A stretch of 64,000 bases of DNA, taken from assembly GCA_951213105.1 (NCBI GenBank), contig OX578148.1, forward strand, positions 139,821,915-139,885,914. The letters run 5' to 3'. Below are positions 58,250-64,000 of the stretch, piece after piece. A model generated the notes under the pieces. That model saw only the letters and a program-made list of their open reading frames with translations, had not been told where the DNA came from and searched no databases. Both the position numbers and the translations under genes were made by a program. Position 1 is the stretch's first letter, and the number at the start of each line of letters is the position of its first letter. Origin of the DNA: Amaurobius ferox (lineage: Eukaryota > Arthropoda > Arachnida > Araneae > Amaurobiidae).

Positions 58250-58612
58250 AACCGCGGACATTTTTTACACTCGGTGAAACGCGGACATTTTTTACACACA
58301 GTAAAACGCGGACATTTTTTACACACAGTAAAACGCGGACATTTTTCACACTCAGTAGAATGCGGACATTTTTTACACACAGTAAAACGCGGACATTTTT
58401 TACACACAGTAAAACGCGGACATTTTTTACACACAGTAAAACGCGGACATTTTTTACACTCAGTAGAATGCGGACATTTTTTACACACAGTAAAACGCGG
58501 ACATTTTTTACACACAGTAAAATGCGGACATTTTTTACACACAGTAAAACGCGGACATTTTTCACATTCAGTAGAATGCGGACATTTTTATACGCAATAG
58601 AACGGGGACAGA
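58250..58612. repeat. 27-bp minisatellite with higher-order four-unit structure
   Basis: Thirteen units of 27 bases, consensus GCGGACATTTTTTACACACA followed by GTAAAAC. A variant carrying CACTCAGTAGAAT or CATTCAGTAGAAT recurs as every fourth unit (units 4, 8 and 12), giving a 108-base higher-order period. The last unit is degenerate (TATACGCAATAGAAC). The 27-base length leaves long open frames on both strands (up to 124 codons, reading for example CKKCPHFTV repeatedly); these are products of the repeat and not evidence of a protein. Confidence 0.95.
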
Positions 58613-59699
58613 AATTATCGATTAGCTAGGCTATTATTATTATTAGGAATTCTAAGCAACTTATATACCGAACATCAAACTATTAATATTCCAAATTCAA
58701 GAACTTTTTAATTAAAGAAATTCATTACGTACCGTTTATTAGAAAATAGAAAAGCTTACAAAATTATTCTAAAATCCAAATGTTAAAAATTTACGTTCCA
58801 TGTCCAGTGTGATATACCGCCCGTGTAGGGAACAATGAAAACATTATTTCATTTTATTATATTATTACCCAAGTTATTCTTTACTATATCTTCGTTTTGT
58901 ATTAATGTTTTTCTCTATATGTTATGATTAACTCATGCCTCCATAACATGAGTTTATTGCTAATAAAGAAAGTTAAAAACAATATGAAATGTAAAGAATT
59001 GCATATATTAAAAAACAAATAATGGAAATGTATTTTAAAAAATGACGGGTATTTAAAGTTAGTATTACTAAACAAATATCTAATTAGCAAATTATTCAGT
59101 TAAGTAGGAAAAAGAACCCAGTAAAATGTTTTCCATATTAAGTACGGAGGAAACATAGAGGATTTTATTGGAACTGAATACATAATAGGTGCAGGCATGT
59201 AATCAGGAGTGATATCGGGGTATATCCCCCATGCCAGAAATTCAAAGTTATCAAAATTTGATTTCATATACCCCCCCCCACCCCCCGAAAAAAAAAACAC
59301 TTTCTAGCTACGCCCTTGCATAGGTGCACATAAGGGTGCTTATGGGCATGAAGTCCCCGAGACGCCATTTTAATATACAAAAAGAGTAAAAATAACAAAT
59401 ATTTCTCTAAAAGAAATTCTTAATCCCCCCCAGAGAAAAATCTGAGTGCCCCACTAACTAAATGTATCGATATATATGCACAATTAAGTGCATATATTCC
59501 ACACTTAGGTGCATATTTTGTGAATATTTTGCAATAATTTTGAGCATCAGAAAAAAATATTCATATAAAATGTTGAGCATATTTGCATATTATTTGGCCC
59601 AAATATTGTGCATGAAAATCCGCGCCCTACTCATTAAGATAAGGAATGAGTTGGTTAAAAATATAAAGTTGTGACGAGACTTTAGAAACAATCCTATCA
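58613..59699. other. Unassigned AT-rich DNA
   Basis: Near 59264-59320 the sequence CCCCCCCACCCCCCG...TCTAGCTACGCCCTTG resembles a degraded hAT right end (CTAGCTACGCCACTG). No gene recognised. Confidence 0.35.
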
Positions 59700-61540
59700 A
59701 CATGAGTGTCTTATCGGACTAGTCCGCCCTGAGCCCAACAAGAGGAATATACCGTTTTTTTTAGAATAACTCAAAATTCGGAGCATCTAGAATGTCTAAA
59801 TTTTATATATCATTGTCCTTTGGGGTATATTACATTTCATCGCATTTCGAACCTTATCGGGCTAGCCCGTCTTGGCCCACCATAGAAATTTACTCGCTTT
59901 TCAAGAATAACTCGATCAATCGGAGTAGCTAAAAATGTAAATTTAGTATATCATTTCCTTTTGGATGGAATTTAATTTAGATTTTAAACCTCATCGGGCT
60001 AATCCATCTTGGGTACGCTGAAGAATGCTTTCGTTCTTGAAGAATAACTCGAGAATTGCAATAGCTAAAAATTCCAAGTTCAACATGTCGCTAGCTTTTG
60101 TGGTATATTTAAGTTTCTTCGGATTTGAACTTTATCGGGATAGCCCGTCCTGGGCCCGACATGGGAATGGACATTGCTTTTTTAGAATAACTGGAAAATC
60201 GGGGCAACTAGAAAATATAAATTTAGTACATCCTTACTTTTCGAGGAATATTTAAATTCCTTCGATTTTGAACCGTATCGGGCCCGCCTTAGAAATTCAC
60301 TTTTTGTAGGGAATAACTCTAGAACAGGAGTATATAAAAGTTCCAAGTTTGGAATGTCGTTGTCATTTGCGGTATATCTTAGCTCATTGGATTTAAAACC
60401 TTATCGGGCTAGCCCGTCCTGGGCCTAAAAAAAAAAGAATGTACTCGTTTTTTTTAAGAATAACACCAAAACTATAGCAGCTTGAATGTCTAAATTTAGT
60501 ATATCATTGTATTTTAGGGTATATTTTATTTCTTTGGATTTTGAACCTTATCAGGCTAGCCCGTCTTGGACCCGACGTAGAAATGTACTAGTTTTTCGAA
60601 AATAACACGAAAATCGAAGCAGATAAATAAATCAAAATTTAGTATATCATTTTCTTTTGGGATAAAGTTTAATACTTTCGAATTTGAACCCTATCGGGAG
60701 AGCCCACCCTGACCCCGACATAGTAATGTACTCGTTTCTTAAATAACTCAAGCAGAACAGCTAAAATATTTTATAAATCATTGTTTTAGGGGTATATTTT
60801 AATTCTTTAGATATTGAACCTTATTGTGCTAGACCGTTTTAGGCCCGTCTTAGGAATGCACTCGTTTTGGGGGAGCAAGTTTAGCACGATCGCATTCCTA
60901 ACACGATCGCATTATTAAGGCTGACTCAAGACGGGATAGCCCGATGAGGTTCAAATTATAAATTATGATAAACCCCAAAAGAAATTGATATACTAAATTT
61001 AGAATTTTTAGCTGCTCCGATTCACGAGTTATTCTCGAAAAACAGTACATTATCACTATGTCGGGTCCGAAGACGGTCGAGCCCGAAAGAATCAAAATCC
61101 AAAGAAATAATATATAAGACATATCGCAAATGACAACGACATTCTAAACTTGGAAATTTTAGATACTCCGGTTCTAGAGTTATTCCCCCCAAAAGTGAAT
61201 TTCTAAGGCTGGCCCAAAACGGGTTCGCCCAAAACGGTTCTAAATCGAAGGAATTAAAATATTCCTTAAAATATAAGAATGTACTAAATTTATATTTTCT
61301 AGTTTCCCCGATTTTCCAGTTATTCTAAAAAATAGGTCCAAGGTCGGGCCCAGGACGAGCTAAGACTTTTAAATATACCCCAAAAGCCAACGACATGTTA
61401 AACTTGGAATTTTAGCTACTTCTCGCGTTATTCTTCAGAAGCGAATGCATTCTTCAGCTGATCCAAGACAGGCTAGCCCAATGAGGTTCAAAATCTAGAT
61501 TAAAATCCATCCAAAAGGAAATGATTTGCATATACCAAAG
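59700..61540. repeat. Palindromic array of ~140-bp units (inverted duplication)
   Basis: On the plus strand, nine diverged units start near 59712, 59853, 59989, 60132, 60279, 60403, 60548, 60691 and 60822 (spacing 124-147). Each centres on a form of TATCGGGCTAGCCCGTC, whose CGGGCTAGCCCG is itself a perfect 12-base palindrome, and each then carries AGAATAACTC and a CTAAATTTAGTATATC-type phrase. From about 60890 to 61535 five units follow in the opposite orientation (near 60936, 61078, 61222, 61355 and 61476). Unit order in the right arm mirrors the left: both arms carry the same unit-specific phrases (TTTCCTTTTGGATGG, GAAGAATGC, GGGAATAACTCTAGAAC) in reversed order. It is thus an inverted duplication of an array, with its centre near 60870-60890. 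No open frame of note. Confidence 0.85.
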
Positions 61541-61562
61541 ACTGCAAATACGACCAAAAGTC

Positions 61563-61920
61563 TTAAATGGCACGAATTTCTGGGACGTTAGCAGGGTTGA
61601 TGTACTTATCAACAAATTCGACATTTTCTGACTTCAAAGGTTCCAATACGATTTTTGCGAAATGAGTGTTGGCTCGGTCAGGGCAAAAGACATATTCACC
61701 TTTTCTATAATTAACACGTATATGATGAATGAGCCTACGCGTAATACATTCTTTTTGGTAATCCAGATTTGTGGATAAATGATTGGCTGATGCCCTTTGG
61801 CATAATCGGTATATAGACCAAAACGTTTTGTTTAAATTTAGCTTTTTTCCAATATTTAATATTAGATGGAGTGGCGGACACGTCTTTGGTGTAAAATTCA
61901 CCGTTTTCACAGATGGTCAA
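61563..61920 (-). pseudogene. IS630/Tc1/mariner-type DDE transposase relic
   Basis: The minus-strand frame starting near 61920 reads ENGEFYTKDVSATPSN and then MPKGISQSFIHKSGL. After a frameshift near 61770, the 115-codon frame continues with ECITRRLIHHI, YVFCPDRANTHFAKIVLEPL and VEFVDKYINPANVPEIRAI. The PD.A..H segment carries the second catalytic aspartate, and NPANVPE.R.I is where the final acidic residue and its context usually lie in this family. The rest of the C-terminus is cut off at the edge of the palindromic array, so the array may have formed in or next to this transposon. Confidence 0.75.
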
Positions 61921-62441
61921 ATGACAGCGGATAAAACAAAACTCGCTATCTATATAATAAAAGGCAATGTCTATGTGTGTGTCTGTGTGTGTGTGACTTA
62001 CACACTATACGTTCAGCGACCGCGCGTCGGAGAGCTACGAAATTTCGCAATCGGAGATCCGGGGGGGGGGGGGGGGGACACGTAAAACCCGATTTTTAAA
62101 ATTTGAATTATTTTTTTAGTTATTTAATGTTTTATGCGATTTCGACGGTTTTTCCCTTTTTTCTCCACCATCCAGACGTCGTAGAAAAAAACAAATCACA
62201 CCACCGGAAAGAGCAGACAAATGCGAGTAAAAATATATCAATTTCAAATCTCAGGAACAAATTATAATATTTTTTAAAGATTTTAAAACAAAAGTCACTT
62301 TCGGTTAAAAAAAAACGAACTTTGGTTTCTAAATCCTCTCATCTCAAAAAGTACTAATGATTTCGACTATGGAATGAGAATATTTTAAATGATATTAATG
62401 AAAAGCGTAAACACTGAAGAAATAAAAAAATAAAAATAAAT
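61921..62441. other. Unassigned DNA with a poly-G tract
   Basis: A repeat-like stretch (TATCTATATAATAAAAGGCA, a (GT)n run, GAGCTACGAAATTTCGCAAT with a short inverted ACGAAATTTCG) leads into a run of about 17 Gs at 62062-62078. No gene. Confidence 0.5.
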
Positions 62442-62774
62442 AAAGTTATGGAGATTGTCACGGTGCCTTAAAATTTCCTTTTTAGTTTTAACGTCATTAA
62501 ACTAAACCAAACTTTGTTAACTCCACGGGGTTGAGGGCACGGTAGCCCAGTGGTTAACGCGTTGGAATTGCACTCGGTAGGCCCGGGTTCCATTCCCGCC
62601 ACTGCCAAAACTGCAGCCGTGTTCACGCGGAGTACGATCAAGTTAAACATGTGGGTCTGTAAGTCCCTCCGAGAGGTTGGTGATAGGGGAAGGAGGGTAC
62701 GGTTCCTGTGGATGCCTCCCCCACTGGTTTCCGGTCTAAATTGGGTGAATAAAAAGAAAGTTATGGAGATTGTC
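62442..62774 (+). mobile_element. tRNA-derived SINE, copy 1, bracketed by 18-bp repeats
   Basis: The head has an A box (GTAGCCCAGTGGTTAACGCG, from 62542) and a B box (GGGTTCCATTCCC, 62585-62597). The body then runs through CCGTGTTCACGCGGAGTACG and AACATGTGGG. The segment lies between two identical copies of AAAGTTATGGAGATTGTC (62442-62459 and 62757-62774). If these are a target duplication, the inserted unit includes ~75 bases before the tRNA head. The open frames across it are chance. Confidence 0.75.
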
Positions 62775-62778
62775 GCGG

Positions 62779-63060
62779 AGGGCGCGGTTGTCCAGTGGTT
62801 AGCGCGCGGGAATTGCACTCGGTAGGCCCTGGTTCGATTCTCGCCACTGTCAAAACTGCCGCCGTGTTCACGCGGAGTACGATCACGTTAAACATGTGGG
62901 ACCGTAAGTCCTTCCGACAGGTTGGTGGTAGGGGAAAGAGGGTACGTTCCCTGTGGATGCCTCCCCTGTGGATGTCATGGGTTTTGGTCAAAATTGGGGG
63001 GGTGCACTTCCTGGCCATCCAAACAGTTACCTTACACCTTTCTGGTAGGTCGCGCCAGCG
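62779..63060 (+). mobile_element. tRNA-derived SINE, copy 2
   Basis: Immediately follows copy 1. It has an A box (GTTGTCCAGTGGTTAGCGCG) and a B box (GGTTCGATTCTC, from 62831), then the same body through GCGGAGTACGATCACGTTAA and GGATGCCTCCCCTGTGGATG. It ends with the ACCTTACACCTTTCTGGTAG module found near 58189 and reversed at 18681. This copy keeps the 3' module that copy 1 lacks, so it is the better guide to the family's full length. Confidence 0.8.
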
Positions 63061-64000
63061 AGTTTGCCACGGTCAGAATTTTCAAGGGTAGCGAACAGGC
63101 TGGTCGCCAAAGGCGGCTAGTCCAAAATAAATTGTCTACTGTCGAATTTTCGAAGCAAGTAGCGACATTTGGTTTTCGCAAGCTTCATTTGGATATTCGT
63201 TCGAGATGGAATGCAAACTTCGACGTTTTCCAAGCTACGGACGTTCCAACTAACACTATAAGCGCTTCAATTACATTGACTTAAATTTGGACATGCGAAC
63301 ATACGGGTGGAAGAATCTCTCAAAAACACGGCTATGGGACAAACCCTATCCCAAACAGGTTGACCCCCATTTGCAGGCAGTTGACACCTTTGACACCACC
63401 CATCAGAGATAACGTACAATAGATCAGAGGATACGACTCTCCTGACCCACAGGAAGAAGATAAAAGAATTTGAGAGGGGAGAATTTTAATCCTTCAAACA
63501 GTGACCTCTAGAATAAAATTTGTTAGGAGTTTCTTATTCATCCAATATACTTCCATAGTTTATACATTTTTAACATAAATACTCTATATTATTTATATAT
63601 ATTCATTTTCAATTTCTTTACAATTTTCAAGCTCTCAAAACCTTAAGCCACAAAATAAGTCCGTGAATTTAATCTGGGAACTTTGGATTTCCGTCCTAAT
63701 TTTTTACTTTTTTTATTGTTCATTCTTATTAGGTCTCAATAAATATGACAGAGTTGATTAAGTATATAGCATTCGATTTACAGAATTTATCATTATACTT
63801 GCAATGGAGTACAATAGAGAAACATTGTTTTTCCAAATCAGCGTATTTTCTTTCAAAAAGAAAATGAAATATAGATAAGTAACGTATGCAACTCATGATT
63901 TCCACTACAGATTAACAGATTCTTATTTTGTTGGAAAACAGCAACACAAATTAGAACTTTCTTCAACCAGATATCACTAAAATGAATAGGCTTATTGCAG
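63061..64000. other. Unassigned DNA to the window end
   Basis: No gene recognised; Rx exon 1 was looked for on the minus strand here and not found. 63060-63470 is of average complexity, and the rest is AT-rich. Confidence 0.35.

Noticed and set aside
58168..58600. Long cysteine-rich repetitive open frames (up to 124 codons) on both strands
   Set aside because: The 27-base repeat unit is a multiple of three and lacks stop codons in several frames, so they stay open without selection. No start context or splice partners are seen.
62550..63284. Several open frames of 85-120 codons
   Set aside because: They lie across two tRNA-derived SINE copies and repeat the same translations from homologous sequence.

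Overview
This is AT-rich arthropod nuclear DNA, quite possibly from a chelicerate such as a spider; the lineage is inference. It holds one recognisable host gene in a landscape of transposon remains. The evidence is a spliced retinal homeobox (Rx) gene on the minus strand, GT/AG introns, many (TA)n and (CA)n tracts, tRNA-derived SINEs, and Penelope-like, hAT, Tc1/mariner, non-LTR and LTR-type elements. No prokaryotic or organellar genes were seen.

Host gene. Rx exon 2 (53742-53986, minus) encodes homeodomain residues 1-46 and ends at a GT donor. After a 16.8 kb intron, the terminal exon (36369-36911, minus) resumes at homeodomain residue 47 and ends with an OAR motif and a stop codon. Exon 1, expected to carry the start codon and octapeptide, was not found and is probably beyond 64000.

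Layout. 1-13 kb: mostly unassigned, with a repeat end, a SINE, a 732-bp mariner-type deletion derivative and a 27-bp minisatellite. 13.3-21.9 kb: a tandemly duplicated dispersed repeat cut by an element with 425-bp direct terminal repeats, a second repeat family holding a tiny SINE fragment, and an inverted copy of the first family. 22.6-28.3 kb: Penelope-like retroelement (PLE) copies in inverted and apparently head-to-tail arrangement, with reverse transcriptase (RT) and GIY-YIG parts, (TA)n junctions and an inserted 833-bp foldback element. 28.3-36.2 kb: repeat arrays, a 978-bp solo LTR with a perfect 5-bp target duplication, and a second copy of the mariner-type derivative. 36.4-54.0 kb: Rx and its intron, which contains two non-LTR relics and a three-level nest (dispersed repeat, hAT transposon, long-TIR mariner-like element). 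54-64 kb: a broken Tc1 element, a 27-bp minisatellite with higher-order structure, a 1.8 kb palindromic array built of ~140-bp units, a DDE transposase relic and a pair of tRNA-derived SINEs.

The transposons are nearly all defective. Several insertion events can be ordered from target-site duplications. The most unusual structures are the palindromic ~140-bp array (59.7-61.5 kb), the PLE cluster with an apparently permuted GIY-YIG/RT order, and the nested hAT (47.3-51.3 kb).
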